Part shown: piece by piece, positions 51,850 to 61,216 of the stretch
Layout: each line of letters begins with the position of its first letter
Numbering within the stretch: the stretch's first letter is position 1
Source: Aquimarina brevivitae
GTDB taxonomy: Bacteria; Bacteroidota; Bacteroidia; Flavobacteriales; Flavobacteriaceae
DNA length: 64,000 bases
Direction of reading: 5' to 3'
NCBI RefSeq assembly: GCF_004216895.1
Contig: NZ_SGXE01000001.1
Span: 1,408,208 to 1,472,207, forward strand
Made by a program: the position numbers and the translations under genes
Notes under the pieces: model-generated
The model's database searches: none
Told to the model about the DNA's origin: nothing
What the model saw: only the letters and a program-made list of their open reading frames with translations

Positions 51850-53361
51850 TTAAAAATTGATACCGAAGGTAAACGTTAGATTATCCCTATAAGTATCAAC
51901 CACCGCTCCATTAAAGAAGTCTGATCCTGGGTAGAAACGTTCAAAAGATTCTTGTTGCATAACATCATAGGCAAAATCCAGTTTGTATTTCCCCCAGTTA
52001 TAGCCTAAACCAAAAGAAATTCCTGTTCTATCTGATCTTAATAGTTCATTTTTAAAAGGGCTTTCTTCATAAACATAGCCTCCTCTAAAACTCCAGTTTT
52101 CGTTTCGCCATTCTCCACCTAGCCTAATTGTTGAAGTTTCTTTGTAAGTGCTTACAATACTATTATTAAGGTCGGTGTAATCATTACCAAAATCAGAGCT
52201 GAATTTTGTTGTGGTATAATCTTTATACTTATAATCTAAACTGATTAGTCCTTGTCTTCCAAAAAGAAAGGCAATACTAGCGGTATAGCTTGCAGGCGTT
52301 CTTAATTGATACTCCGGAAAAATATTGATGACATCTGGAGCTACTACAGCGACTCCGTCCACTTCACTAAAAGTTTCCAAATCTTGTGTTGTTTCTTCTT
52401 CTATAGTGTACCAAGTTGGCGATTCAACTGCAAAACCAAGTCGTATTAGATCAGAAACTTTAGCAATCGCTCCTACTTGTGCTGAAAAACCTGCACCCCT
52501 CGTAGATAAACGATTGGTAAATAATACTTCATTTATATTGCTACCGGCATTGGTGTTAGCTTCAAAAAAATCGGTAACTCGATCATAATTTATAAAGTGT
52601 GAATTTAGATTCAAACCTAAATAAAAATCATTATTGATTTGGGCAGCCCCGTTAACCGAAAATTTACCATTAAGACCTGTGCTTTGATAAGCATATTCTT
52701 GATAAAAGCTACCCGAGCCTATATTAGAAAAATAACTTGTATTGTCTGGATCGCTGGGGTCATCGGCTTCTAAAATAAATGATTCGTAACCTAAATAGGC
52801 TTGTTGAACTGCATAACCTTCAGTTTCACCTAGAAATGAATATAGGTCAGATATGCTTTCACCAGATCTTCGTTCTAGTAAGTCCAAAGGTACGCCTTGC
52901 GCTTGATTAAGAAAATAAGAATCAATGGAGGTTGAAGTATTTCCAAATGCTGTAAATTGAAATTCGTTATCTGAAGTTTGATCGTAAGCAAGAGTAAGCG
53001 TGAATTTGTTAATAGGTGAAGATCCACTTGCATCCCCGTATACAAAAACAGCTCCTAATTGATTAAAATTAAGATTACTTCCGGTTTGCGTATTAATTCC
53101 ATTACCATAGTAAATATCGCTTCCATAACCTGCACCTGCAAGAGTAACTGAAAGCTGTGAGTTTAAAAATACAGCGGACCCAGCAGGATTTATTTGAATA
53201 GCAGAAAGATCCCCACCCAAAGCCCCAAATGCACCTCCCATCGCTCTAAAGCGCGCTGTACCTTGAATATTTTGATCGGCATATCTTAAGGCATCCGAAA
53301 TATCCTGTGCATTAGTTATGGATACGAATAAGACTCCTATGAAGAAAACTATTTTTTTCAT
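51850..53361 (-). CDS. OmpP1/FadL-like outer-membrane transporter
   Basis: The product has 503 residues with a signal peptide (GVLFVSITNAQ) and a barrel. The N-terminal plug region reads ALGGDLSAIQINPAGSA, matching the FadL/OmpP1/TodX signature (NPAG). It imports hydrophobic compounds such as long-chain fatty acids or hydrocarbons across the outer membrane. The final strand (DNLTFTFGINF) ends with Phe. It is downstream of the low-complexity lipoprotein, with a near-perfect inverted repeat at 53381-53420 between them. Confidence 0.87.
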   Translation of the reverse strand: MKKIVFFIGVLFVSITNAQDISDALRYADQNIQGTARFRAMGGAFGALGGDLSAIQINPAGSAVFLNSQLSVTLAGAGYGSDIYYGNGINTQTGSNLNFNQLGAVFVYGDASGSSPINKFTLTLAYDQTSDNEFQFTAFGNTSTSIDSYFLNQAQGVPLDLLERRSGESISDLYSFLGETEGYAVQQAYLGYESFILEADDPSDPDNTSYFSNIGSGSFYQEYAYQSTGLNGKFSVNGAAQINNDFYLGLNLNSHFINYDRVTDFFEANTNAGSNINEVLFTNRLSTRGAGFSAQVGAIAKVSDLIRLGFAVESPTWYTIEEETTQDLETFSEVDGVAVVAPDVINIFPEYQLRTPASYTASIAFLFGRQGLISLDYKYKDYTTTKFSSDFGNDYTDLNNSIVSTYKETSTIRLGGEWRNENWSFRGGYVYEESPFKNELLRSDRTGISFGLGYNWGKYKLDFAYDVMQQESFERFYPGSDFFNGAVVDTYRDNLTFTFGINF

Positions 53362-53380
53362 TTATAAATAAATTTAATGC

Positions 53381-53420
53381 ATTGAAATACCATCCCATCT
53401 TAATGTGATGATATTTCAAT
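53381..53420 (-). terminator. Near-perfect inverted repeat between porin and lipoprotein genes
   Basis: ATTGAAATACCATC pairs with GATGATATTTCAAT apart from one bulged base. It lies between the lipoprotein stop and porin start; there is no T run, so it may stabilise the RNA or terminate weakly. Confidence 0.45.
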
Positions 53421-53459
53421 TATAGATTAATTAAATTGCTATGGGTATATCGCAGTTGA

Positions 53460-54665
53460 TTATCCTCTTCCGCCACCACGGCTTCTGGATCTACCTCCGC
53501 CTCCGCCGCGAGAACCACTACTTCTACTTCTTGATGAACCTGATGAATAATTACTTCCTCTGCTTCTCGAACTACCACTACCCGAGTAATTGCTTCTGCT
53601 ACGAGATGAGCCTGAATTATAATTACTTCTACTACGTGTAGAACTTCCGCTTCTTGTTCTAGGTGTTGATGAGTTGGTACCTCTATTATAGTTGTAATTG
53701 GATCTTGATCTACTATAATCACCACCTGATCTATTATTGTAATAGCTAGACCTTGAACGATTTCTGTCAGCTGAAATTCTGGATCGGTTTGAATAACCTT
53801 GTCTGCTTCTTGAATCGCTATAACGTGATCTGTTATTATCGTATCTGGATCTGTTATTACTGTATCTAGACCTATTATTATTGTATCTGGATCTGTTGTT
53901 GCTATAACGAGATCTATTATTACTATATCTAGATCTATTATTACCGTAGAGGTATCTTGATCTATAGTTAGATGCTAGGCTAGACCTGTAGGATCTATTA
54001 ACGGCATAATAATATGGATTATTTCGATAATAAGGTGGGCACCAAAATCCGCCGCCGTACCAGTTGTTCCAACCCCAGCCAACATTCCAGCCCCAGTTGT
54101 TCCATCCCCAACCGGCATTCCATCCCCAGCCAGAGTTCCAACCCCAGCCAGCATTCCAGTTCCAGCCCCAAGGACTATACCAATTGTCCCAACCCCAACC
54201 AGCATTCCAGCCCCAGCCGGCATTCCAGCCCCAGTTGTTCCATCCCCAATTATTCCAACCATTGTCGTAAATATTGACGGTAACTTGAGAAGGGTTGCTA
54301 CCCCACGCAGGGCGTGTTTCTTGGTATTCGTAGTTTAATTTGGTTGCTGTAGTATCTTGACTATCATAATTATCGCTAGCATATGAATCTACATCTGTAA
54401 AAACATCATCTTCTGCTACTAGATCGTCGTAGAAAGCTGCTTTTTCTGAAAAATAATTAGCATAATAATTAGATTCTTGTGGCTCATTGTTTTGAACAGT
54501 TTGCGGTTGCCTTTGTGTTCTCCGCTCATAGGTGTTCGTTTCTCCATATATTCCATCGTTATATGGGACATATTGATAAGAAACACAAGATGTCAACATT
54601 AATACACTTATTAAGAGGGTTACTCCTAAAGTACTTTTTATCCTTATATTATTTTTGAGTAGCAT
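53460..54665 (-). CDS. Low-complexity lipoprotein with Trp/Gly-rich and Arg/Ser/Tyr-rich repeats
   Basis: The product has 401 residues. A lipobox (VLMLTSC, Cys27) is followed by a Tyr/Asp-rich region, then residues 137-208 with 25 Trp in G-W-G-W-N-A, N-N-W repeats, and residues 224-401 with N-N-R-S-R-Y repeats (about eight RSRY units) and a Ser-Arg-Ser tail ending in Gly-Arg. It is unlike any family I know well, though flavobacteria often have such a lipoprotein near proS. It may bind nucleic acid, polysaccharide or metal through its basic and aromatic repeats. Confidence 0.75.
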   Translation of the reverse strand: MLLKNNIRIKSTLGVTLLISVLMLTSCVSYQYVPYNDGIYGETNTYERRTQRQPQTVQNNEPQESNYYANYFSEKAAFYDDLVAEDDVFTDVDSYASDNYDSQDTTATKLNYEYQETRPAWGSNPSQVTVNIYDNGWNNWGWNNWGWNAGWGWNAGWGWDNWYSPWGWNWNAGWGWNSGWGWNAGWGWNNWGWNVGWGWNNWYGGGFWCPPYYRNNPYYYAVNRSYRSSLASNYRSRYLYGNNRSRYSNNRSRYSNNRSRYNNNRSRYSNNRSRYDNNRSRYSDSRSRQGYSNRSRISADRNRSRSSYYNNRSGGDYSRSRSNYNYNRGTNSSTPRTRSGSSTRSRSNYNSGSSRSRSNYSGSGSSRSRGSNYSSGSSRSRSSGSRGGGGGRSRSRGGGRG

Positions 54666-54764
54666 ATCTACGTTTTTAATTGTTGAACATTACAAATTTA
54701 GTTAGTTTTGCGCTAACTATTTTATATTTAACTAAGACACAATATTTGTGCCAAACAACAGTAT

Positions 54765-56243
54765 ATGGGCAAAAATCTTACTAAAAGAAGCGAGGATTAC
54801 TCAAAATGGTATAATGAGCTTGTTGTAAAAGCCGATTTAGCAGAAAACTCGGCAGTTAGGGGTTGTATGGTAATTAAGCCATATGGTTATGCGATATGGG
54901 AAAAAATGCAGGCTGAACTGGATAAAAAGTTTAAAGAAACCGGTCATCAAAATGCCTATTTTCCATTATTTGTACCCAAAAGTTTATTTGAGGCAGAAGA
55001 AAAGAATGCAGAAGGTTTTGCAAAGGAATGTGCTGTGGTAACCCATTATAGGTTGAAAACAAATCCTGATGACCCATCAAAATTAATTGTTGATCCCGAT
55101 GCCAAACTTGAAGAGGAATTGGTGGTAAGACCTACCTCCGAAGCAATTATTTGGAACACCTATAAAGGTTGGATACAATCCTATAGGGATTTACCGATAT
55201 TAGTCAATCAATGGGCTAATGTAGTGCGCTGGGAGATGAGGACACGACTTTTCTTGCGTACTGCGGAGTTTTTATGGCAAGAAGGACATACTGCTCATGA
55301 AACAAAACAGGAGGCTATCGCGGAAACTGCTCAAATGAATGATATCTATGCAGATTTTGTCGAAAATTTTATGGCGATACCGGTTATTAAAGGGAGAAAA
55401 ACCGAGAGTGAACGTTTTGCTGGGGCCGTGGATACGTATTGTATTGAAGCATTAATGCAAGATGGTAAGGCTTTACAGGCAGGGACATCTCATTTTTTAG
55501 GGCAGAATTTTGCCAAAGCTTTTGATGTGAAGTTTACTTCAAAAGAAGGTAAGCAGGATTATGTTTGGGCTACTTCCTGGGGTGTATCTACGCGTTTAAT
55601 GGGTGCTTTAATAATGACCCATAGTGATGACCAGGGATTGGTGTTGCCTCCTAATTTAGCTCCAATACAAGTAGTTATTGTGCCAATTTATAAAGGGGAG
55701 GAGCAATTAGAACTGATTTCTCGAGTTGCTTTAGAAATGAAGGCTGCTTTAGGTCAAAAAGGAGTTTCTGTCAAATATGATGATAGAGATACAATGAGAC
55801 CGGGGGCGAAGTTTGCACAGTATGAATTACAAGGCGTGCCACTACGGATTGCTATAGGACCTAAAGATTTAGAAAAAGGAACGGTAGAGCTTGCTCGAAG
55901 AGATACGCTGTCCAAAACGTTTGTGGCAAAAGATGATGTAGTGGATACGGTAACAGATCTTTTGCAAGAAATACAAAATAATTTGCATCAAAAGGCAACT
56001 GAATTTAGAGATACGCATATTACTGAAGTCAACAATCTTGATGAGTTCAAAGAAGTTTTAGAAAATAAGGGTGGTTTTATTTCAGCACATTGGGATGGAA
56101 CTGCGGAAACTGAACAAAAGATAAAAGAGCTTACAAAGGCAACTATTCGCTGCATACCGTTTGATTTTGTAGCAGAAAATGGAAGTTGTGTTTACACCGG
56201 AAACCCCTCTAAAACAAGGGTTTTATTTGCGAAAGCATATTAG
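54765..56243 (+). CDS. proS: Prolyl-tRNA synthetase, archaeal/eukaryotic-type (ProS type 3)
   Basis: The product has 492 residues, the size of the short archaeal-eukaryotic type without the bacterial editing insert. Class II motifs are visible: [17 protein letters not shown] (motif 1 region), [21 protein letters not shown] (motif 2) and the C-terminal domain ending in Tyr (FAKAY). It charges tRNA-Pro. Divergent from the low-complexity lipoprotein gene. Confidence 0.95.
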   Translation: MGKNLTKRSEDYSKWYNELVVKADLAENSAVRGCMVIKPYGYAIWEKMQAELDKKFKETGHQNAYFPLFVPKSLFEAEEKNAEGFAKECAVVTHYRLKTNPDDPSKLIVDPDAKLEEELVVRPTSEAIIWNTYKGWIQSYRDLPILVNQWANVVRWEMRTRLFLRTAEFLWQEGHTAHETKQEAIAETAQMNDIYADFVENFMAIPVIKGRKTESERFAGAVDTYCIEALMQDGKALQAGTSHFLGQNFAKAFDVKFTSKEGKQDYVWATSWGVSTRLMGALIMTHSDDQGLVLPPNLAPIQVVIVPIYKGEEQLELISRVALEMKAALGQKGVSVKYDDRDTMRPGAKFAQYELQGVPLRIAIGPKDLEKGTVELARRDTLSKTFVAKDDVVDTVTDLLQEIQNNLHQKATEFRDTHITEVNNLDEFKEVLENKGGFISAHWDGTAETEQKIKELTKATIRCIPFDFVAENGSCVYTGNPSKTRVLFAKAY

Positions 56244-56266
56244 GGTGTAAAAAAAATAACATAACT

Positions 56267-56297
56267 CTTGCGCCATTAAAAAATAGTTGTATTTTTG
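56267..56297 (+). promoter_or_regulatory. Promoter of the first tRNA-Glu
   Basis: CTTG at 56267-56270 and TATTTTTG at 56290-56297 are separated by 19 bases, a full match to the Bacteroidota -33/-7 pair; the tRNA begins 23 bases on. Confidence 0.75.
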
Positions 56298-56320
56298 CAT
56301 CCGCAATTAAGCAAAACGAT

Positions 56321-56392
56321 GGCCCGTTCGTCTATCGGCTAGGACGCCAGGTTTTCATCCTGGTAAGAGGGGTTCGATTCCCCTACGGGCTA
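56321..56392 (+). tRNA. tRNA-Glu (anticodon TTC), copy 1
   Basis: Seventy-two bases with a complete cloverleaf: acceptor GGCCCGT pairs with ACGGGCT, anticodon stem CCAGG/CCTGG with loop TTTTCAT giving TTC, T-stem GGGG/CCCC. CCA is not encoded. It is preceded by a clear promoter. Confidence 0.97.
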
Positions 56393-56405
56393 CTAATAAA
56401 ATCTG

Positions 56406-56436
56406 TTGCAGATTTGTAACTAAAATTGTAAGTTTG
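56406..56436 (+). promoter_or_regulatory. Promoter of the second tRNA-Glu
   Basis: TTG at 56406-56408 and TAAGTTTG at 56429-56436, spaced by 20 bases, match the -33/-7 consensus, so the second copy may also have its own start. Confidence 0.65.
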
Positions 56437-56462
56437 CAACCAAATTTTGAAACAAACATAAT

Positions 56463-56534
56463 GGCCCGTTCGTCTATCGGCTAGGACGCCAGGTTTTCAT
56501 CCTGGTAAGAGGGGTTCGATTCCCCTACGGGCTA
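56463..56534 (+). tRNA. tRNA-Glu (anticodon TTC), copy 2
   Basis: Identical in sequence to copy 1 with different flanks, 70 bases downstream. It ends 31 bases before rpsT and is probably transcribed with it. Confidence 0.97.
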
Positions 56535-56565
56535 CAATTTTTTATAAAGAAATAACGAGAAAGAG

Positions 56566-56814
56566 ATGGCAAATCATAAGTCAGCATTAAAGAGAATTAG
56601 AAACAGTGAGACTAAACGTCTTAGAAATAGATATCAGCATAAAACTACTCGTAGTGCGATCAAAAAGTTACGCGAAGCTGATAAGAAAGAAGCAGAGACC
56701 ATGTTACCATCTGTAATTTCTATGGTTGATAAATTGGCTAAGAACAATATCATTCATAAAAATAAAGCAGCTAACATTAAATCTCAGTTAGTGAAGCACG
56801 TAGCGGCGCTATAA
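56566..56814 (+). CDS. rpsT: 30S ribosomal protein S20
   Basis: The protein has 82 residues, standard for S20. The [21 protein letters not shown] opening, the [12 protein letters not shown] helix and [17 protein letters not shown] end are the S20 pattern. It binds 16S rRNA at the subunit body. It follows two tRNA-Glu genes, and a strong terminator lies at 56837-56868. Confidence 0.97.
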   Translation: MANHKSALKRIRNSETKRLRNRYQHKTTRSAIKKLREADKKEAETMLPSVISMVDKLAKNNIIHKNKAANIKSQLVKHVAAL

Positions 56815-56836
56815 TTATAATATTTTATTTAAAGAG

Positions 56837-56868
56837 AACTTCTCGTTGATAACGAGAAGTTTTTTTTT
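56837..56868 (+). terminator. Intrinsic terminator after rpsT
   Basis: Perfect 11-bp arms (56837-56847 and 56851-56861), a 3-base loop, then a run of eight or nine T residues. Confidence 0.92.
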
Positions 56869-56911
56869 ACCCATTATTGAAAGTATAGATACTTTGTCTT
56901 AGGTAAAGTGT

Positions 56912-58156
56912 TTAAGTATTTTTGTTTTTTTCTTCAATCCATCTGGACATATATTCTGTGCTTCGTAGGGTGTGGAAATTTAAAATACTGCCGATAAAGT
57001 TTTTAGACCTGTGTTGGGTTAGGTTTTTTCTTAGCTTGTCTATTGAGGCAAGTAAAGTGTTTTTAAGTTTATCTGCAGTGAAAAGACTATTTACAATAGC
57101 GATTCCATTTTGCTGACATTGATTCCATAATCTTTCATCATTATATAACCTTATTGCGGCAGCAGCAATTTCTTCTGCTGTATTGCAGGTAAAACCGTTC
57201 CAGTCTAAGTCGTCATCTAACATACCTTCAGCTCCAATAGGGGTAGTTACACTAGGTGTTCCTGTAAGCATAGCTTCTGCTAGCTTTCCTTTGATTCCGG
57301 CTCCAAAACGCAAGGGCGCCAGGCATACTTTTGCTAGGCTTAAGGTGTTTTTTGCATCTTCGGTCCACCCTTTCATAAAAAAACCTTCTTTTGGTTTATG
57401 GTATTGTGTTGCTTTGGGAGGCATATAGGCACCATAGATATGTAGCTCGGCTGTGGGTAACTCTTTCCTAATAAGAGGCCATATGGCTTCTTTAAGGTAC
57501 ATAAAACTATCCCAGTTAGGCTGGTGTCTAAAATTTCCGATAGTTACAAAATGATTTCTTTGAGAAAACGGAATCCATCGTTGCGTGTCTTTAGAGGTTA
57601 AGCGCTCAAATACAAAAGGGAAATAGCACAATAGATCTGGGGGAATATTAAATAGTTTTACTAGAAGCTCCATTTCAAAACTAGATATGATCAATGAAAG
57701 ATCAGATCGTAAAATACTTGCAATTTCTCTTTTGGTAATGTCTTGTTGTAGTAAGAGCGATGGGCTAAATGGAATATTTTGCTGTATACTATGGGCTCTT
57801 GTGGTTCTTAGGCAATGAAGATCTTCGGTGTTTAGAATTTTAATAGCTTCAGGGCATTGTTTGGCAACTCTCCATCCAAACTGTTCCTCCATCATAAATC
57901 GGTCAAATATGACAATCTGTGGAGCAACATGTTTAATGTAGCTGTCAAAACTTTTGTCATTCACCTGGATAATGTCTTCTGCAACACCTAGTGCTTTAAG
58001 GTTAAATCGTTGGGGTGTTTTTGTAGATGTACTTGCAAAAGTGATGTTACATTTGTTTTCTTGAAGAGTTGAAATAAGTTGAAGCATCCGCATTCCTGCG
58101 GCCGAGGAAGTTGGTTCTGGCCAAACAGTGCCAATAATTAAGACGTTAGTTGCCAT
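56912..58156 (-). CDS. Glycosyltransferase (GT4-like, GT-B fold)
   Basis: The protein has 414 residues with a GT-B layout: an N-terminal TVWPEPTSSAAGMRMLQLI segment (donor-fold Gly loop), VTIGNFRHQPNWDSFMYL at the domain junction and a C-terminal donor site APLRFGAGIKGKLAEAMLTG then PVTTPIGAEGM-like text. No nearby polysaccharide cluster, so the acceptor is unknown. It is downstream of the coiled-coil protein gene on the minus strand, separated by a terminator. Confidence 0.87.
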   Translation of the reverse strand: MATNVLIIGTVWPEPTSSAAGMRMLQLISTLQENKCNITFASTSTKTPQRFNLKALGVAEDIIQVNDKSFDSYIKHVAPQIVIFDRFMMEEQFGWRVAKQCPEAIKILNTEDLHCLRTTRAHSIQQNIPFSPSLLLQQDITKREIASILRSDLSLIISSFEMELLVKLFNIPPDLLCYFPFVFERLTSKDTQRWIPFSQRNHFVTIGNFRHQPNWDSFMYLKEAIWPLIRKELPTAELHIYGAYMPPKATQYHKPKEGFFMKGWTEDAKNTLSLAKVCLAPLRFGAGIKGKLAEAMLTGTPSVTTPIGAEGMLDDDLDWNGFTCNTAEEIAAAAIRLYNDERLWNQCQQNGIAIVNSLFTADKLKNTLLASIDKLRKNLTQHRSKNFIGSILNFHTLRSTEYMSRWIEEKNKNT

Positions 58157-58177
58157 ATGTTATTGAGTATTTACCAT

Positions 58178-58207
58178 AAAAAAAGCCTCAGTGTTATCCG
58201 AGGCTTT
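58178..58207 (-). terminator. Intrinsic terminator between coiled-coil protein and glycosyltransferase genes
   Basis: Eight-bp arms AAAGCCTC (58182-58189) and GAGGCTTT (58200-58207) with a T run on the minus strand. Confidence 0.85.
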
Positions 58208-58228
58208 CAGTTATTTTTATACTATAGT

Positions 58229-59008
58229 TTAGGAAAGTTTAGCAAACATTGCTTCCATTTTTTCCTTTTCTTCTTGTGCAAGCTCTGGATCAACTAATAT
58301 TCTACCGCTATGCTCGTCGGTGATGATTTTCTTTCTACTAGCGATCTCCATTTGAACTTGAGGTGGGATCGTAAAGAAAGAACCTCCTGATGCACCCCTT
58401 TCGATAGGAACAACAGCCAGGCCATTTTTTACATTAGTTCGGATTCTGTTATAGGCTTTTACTAATCGTTCTTCGATTTCTTTTTGGAAATTTTCGGATT
58501 TAGCAATAAGTGCTTTTTCCTCTTTTTCAGTTTCCGCAAGAATAGCATCTAGCTCACCCTTTTTATGAGTAAGGTGTTCATTTCGTTCGGCTAGCTTTTC
58601 TTTAGTCTGCTCAATGATTTCATTTTTTTGAGCAATCTGCGCTTTAAATTCTTTGATGTGTTTTTCGGCTAATTGAATTTCTAATTCTTGAAACTCGATT
58701 TCCTTGCTCAGGGAGTTGTACTCACGATTATTACGTACATTCTTTTGTTGCTCTCCGTATTTTTTGATTAGCGCCTTTGCTTCTTCTATTAAATTCTTTT
58801 TGTTCTTGATACTTTCATCTATCGTCTCAAGATCGGTATTTAATTTTTCTAATCGTTTGTTTAATCCGGCTACTTCATCTTCAAGATCTTCAACTTCTAA
58901 AGGTAATTCACCTCTTACGTTTCTGATCTCATCAACTCTAGAGTCAATTAATTGCAAGTCATACAAAGCTCTTAATTTTTGCTCAACAGTAACTTCTTTC
59001 TTTGCCAT
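58229..59008 (-). CDS. Coiled-coil protein of the C4 zinc-ribbon (CdsZ-like) family lacking all cysteines
   Basis: The product has 259 residues. Most is a long coiled coil (residues about 30-190) with a helix-turn-helix zigzag like the chlamydial CdsZ family. The C-terminal part (SFFTIPPQVQMEIASRKKI, then TDEHSGRILVDPELA) aligns with the family's zinc ribbon, but the four metal-binding Cys (two CxxC) are replaced by Ser, Gly, Asp and Ser; the protein has no Cys. It is upstream of the glycosyltransferase gene and 3 bases downstream of the Nif3-like gene. Confidence 0.85.
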   Translation of the reverse strand: MAKKEVTVEQKLRALYDLQLIDSRVDEIRNVRGELPLEVEDLEDEVAGLNKRLEKLNTDLETIDESIKNKKNLIEEAKALIKKYGEQQKNVRNNREYNSLSKEIEFQELEIQLAEKHIKEFKAQIAQKNEIIEQTKEKLAERNEHLTHKKGELDAILAETEKEEKALIAKSENFQKEIEERLVKAYNRIRTNVKNGLAVVPIERGASGGSFFTIPPQVQMEIASRKKIITDEHSGRILVDPELAQEEKEKMEAMFAKLS

Positions 59009-59011
59009 ATG

Positions 59012-60106
59012 CTATAGGTATTGAATTGGATTTGTTTTATTATCCGCTAAAATGATTGCAAAATTACTGATTTTTTTTCTAAGATAAGTAAGAATTAATT
59101 TTTTTGTGTATTGTTCACTTTCGTAATGGCCAATATCAGCAATAATAATCTTGTTTTCGGCTTCATAAAATTGGTGATATTTTAAGTCTGCTGTGATAAA
59201 AACATCTGCACCGGCACTGATTGCATTAGGGATTGCAAAACTTCCGCTGCCACCCAGTACGGCAACTTTTTGTACCGGTTGATTTCGAAGCTTGGAGTGC
59301 CTAACACAGCCAGTTTTAAAGGTTTCTTTTACCTTTTTTAGAAAAGTTAATTCATCAATCGGTTTAGTTAGTTCTCCAATCATTCCTATGCCAATATGTT
59401 GGTTTTTATTTTCTAAGGTAATGATTTCATAGGCAACTTCTTCGTAGCTATGTGCGTTGAATAGGGCTTGTAATATCAATTTTTGGTTGTGCTTTGGGAA
59501 GGTAACCTGCAATTGCATTTCCTCTTCGTGATGTGTTTCGCCTATTTTACCGATACTTGGATTAGCATTTTCTTGTGGTTTAAAAGTCCCTATACCTTTA
59601 GAAGAAAAGCTGCAATTTTCATAGTTTCCGATACTACCAGCACCAGCTTCAAAAAGTTTTTCCAAAACAAAGTTGTATTCGGAAACAGGCACATAGGTCG
59701 TCAATTTTTTTATTGTACCATTTTGAGGGATAAGAATTTTGCGATTAGATAGTCCTAATTGTTCACACATCATATCGTTTACTCCGACTACGGAATTGTC
59801 AAGAGCGGTATGAATGGCATAAATAGCAATATCGTGCTTAATCGCTTTCATTACAGTTCGTTCTACATAGGTAGCACCAGTAAACCTTTTAAGTCCTTTG
59901 AAAACAATAGGGTGAAAACTTACAATAAGATTACAATTTTTTTCAATAGCCTCATCCACAATATTTTCTAGCGTGTCCAAGGTGACTAAAATACCGGTAA
60001 GGTTGGTCTGTGGTGATCCAACAAGTAATCCTACGTTGTCGAATTCTTCTGCATAAGCAGTGGGTGCCAGTGCTTCTAGATGATGAATAACATCTTTGAT
60101 TTGCAT
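59012..60106 (-). CDS. Nif3-like dinuclear metal centre protein (long form)
   Basis: The product has 364 residues. Metal-binding segments SFHPIVFKGLKRFTG (His), YAIHTALDN (His-Thr-x-Leu-Asp), and the C-terminal DIGHYESE (His, Glu) are conserved. A PII-like insert of about 100 residues in the middle (from TTYVPVSEYNFVLEKLFEAG to HSYEEVAYEI) makes it the long form. The reaction is not established; the family is annotated as GTP cyclohydrolase I type 2 in error at times. It overlaps nothing and is divergent from lpxK with a 78-base promoter region. Confidence 0.9.
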   Translation of the reverse strand: MQIKDVIHHLEALAPTAYAEEFDNVGLLVGSPQTNLTGILVTLDTLENIVDEAIEKNCNLIVSFHPIVFKGLKRFTGATYVERTVMKAIKHDIAIYAIHTALDNSVVGVNDMMCEQLGLSNRKILIPQNGTIKKLTTYVPVSEYNFVLEKLFEAGAGSIGNYENCSFSSKGIGTFKPQENANPSIGKIGETHHEEEMQLQVTFPKHNQKLILQALFNAHSYEEVAYEIITLENKNQHIGIGMIGELTKPIDELTFLKKVKETFKTGCVRHSKLRNQPVQKVAVLGGSGSFAIPNAISAGADVFITADLKYHQFYEAENKIIIADIGHYESEQYTKKLILTYLRKKISNFAIILADNKTNPIQYL

Positions 60107-60171
60107 ATTTCCGTTTTTATATCAATCGGAAATGTAAAAAATCTTTTAGCAATAATCAACGAATGGTTTCA

Positions 60172-60179
60172 TACTTTTG
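60172..60179 (+). promoter_or_regulatory. -7 promoter box of lpxK, very close to the start codon
   Basis: TACTTTTG matches TAnnTTTG and ends 5 bases before the ATG at 60185, so the message may start at or near the start codon (leaderless). Confidence 0.45.
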
Positions 60180-60184
60180 TGTTT

Positions 60185-61216
60185 ATGAATTTGTTGAGAA
60201 AATTACTTTTTCCCGTTGTTCCTATCTATTGGCTGGTTACCTGGGTAAGAAATAAATTATATGATTGGGGGATTAAAAAATCAGTTACTTATCACCTTCC
60301 AATAATAGCAGTTGGTAATCTCAGTGTTGGGGGTACAGGAAAAACACCTATGGTAGAGTATCTCATCAACTTGTTATCCTCTTCTTTTAAATTGGCTACT
60401 TTGAGTAGAGGTTATGGACGAAATACCAAGGGTTTTGTGTTGGCTAGTACTACTTCTACCACGCACACTATAGGCGATGAACCTATGCAGTTTTATACAA
60501 AACATGAAGAGGTACAGGTTGCCGTAGATGAAAATAGAAGAAGGGGGATTACTCATCTTTTAGCATTGAAAAATAAACCAGAAGTTATATTGCTTGATGA
60601 CGCCTATCAACACCGCAAGGTTAAGGCAGGGTTTTATATTTTATTGACCTCGTATGATCAATTGTATTGCAATGACTATGTGTTACCTACAGGTAATCTT
60701 AGAGAACCTCGATCTGGTGCCAATAGGGCCGATCTTGTAATCGTAACAAAATGCCCACCTAATTTATTGGATCAAGAAAAGCAAAGGATAGAAAAGGCTT
60801 TGCAACTAACGACAAAACAGCAATTATTTTTTGCAACAATAGCGTACACTTCAGCATTACAATCTGGTACTCTACAAAAGCCGCTTTCTTTTTTTAAAGA
60901 CACCCCATTTACTTTAATTACTGGGATCGCAAATCCGAAACCACTTGTAGCTTATTATGAACATTTAGGATTGAAATTTACGCACATCAACTACCCGGAT
61001 CATCACAATTTTTCTACCAAGGAAATAGAAAAACTAAAAGATGCCGGAACATTGGTGACCACGGAAAAAGATTATATGCGATTGAGTGATCATTTTAGCG
61101 AGGGAGATCTTTGGTACCAGTCTATTGCGATGCAATTCATGGGAGAATATTCAGGAAGATTATTTGATGAGCAAATCCTAAATGTAGTAAAAAAAGAAGG
61201 TTCTTACGTATCATAA
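60185..61216 (+). CDS. lpxK: Tetraacyldisaccharide 4'-kinase
   Basis: The product has 343 residues from the ATG at 60185; the frame stays open upstream but would overlap the divergent Nif3-like gene. One N-terminal membrane segment is followed by the Walker-A-like VGNLSVGGTGKTPMVEYL and the DDAYQHRKV motif of LpxK. It phosphorylates the lipid A disaccharide. The last codons form the arm of a terminator hairpin (61199-61228). Confidence 0.95.
   Translation: MNLLRKLLFPVVPIYWLVTWVRNKLYDWGIKKSVTYHLPIIAVGNLSVGGTGKTPMVEYLINLLSSSFKLATLSRGYGRNTKGFVLASTTSTTHTIGDEPMQFYTKHEEVQVAVDENRRRGITHLLALKNKPEVILLDDAYQHRKVKAGFYILLTSYDQLYCNDYVLPTGNLREPRSGANRADLVIVTKCPPNLLDQEKQRIEKALQLTTKQQLFFATIAYTSALQSGTLQKPLSFFKDTPFTLITGIANPKPLVAYYEHLGLKFTHINYPDHHNFSTKEIEKLKDAGTLVTTEKDYMRLSDHFSEGDLWYQSIAMQFMGEYSGRLFDEQILNVVKKEGSYVS

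Noticed and set aside
53420-54277. Several open frames on both strands in the low-complexity lipoprotein gene
   Set aside because: They are by-products of the short DNA repeats; only the long frame has a signal peptide and a conserved gene position.
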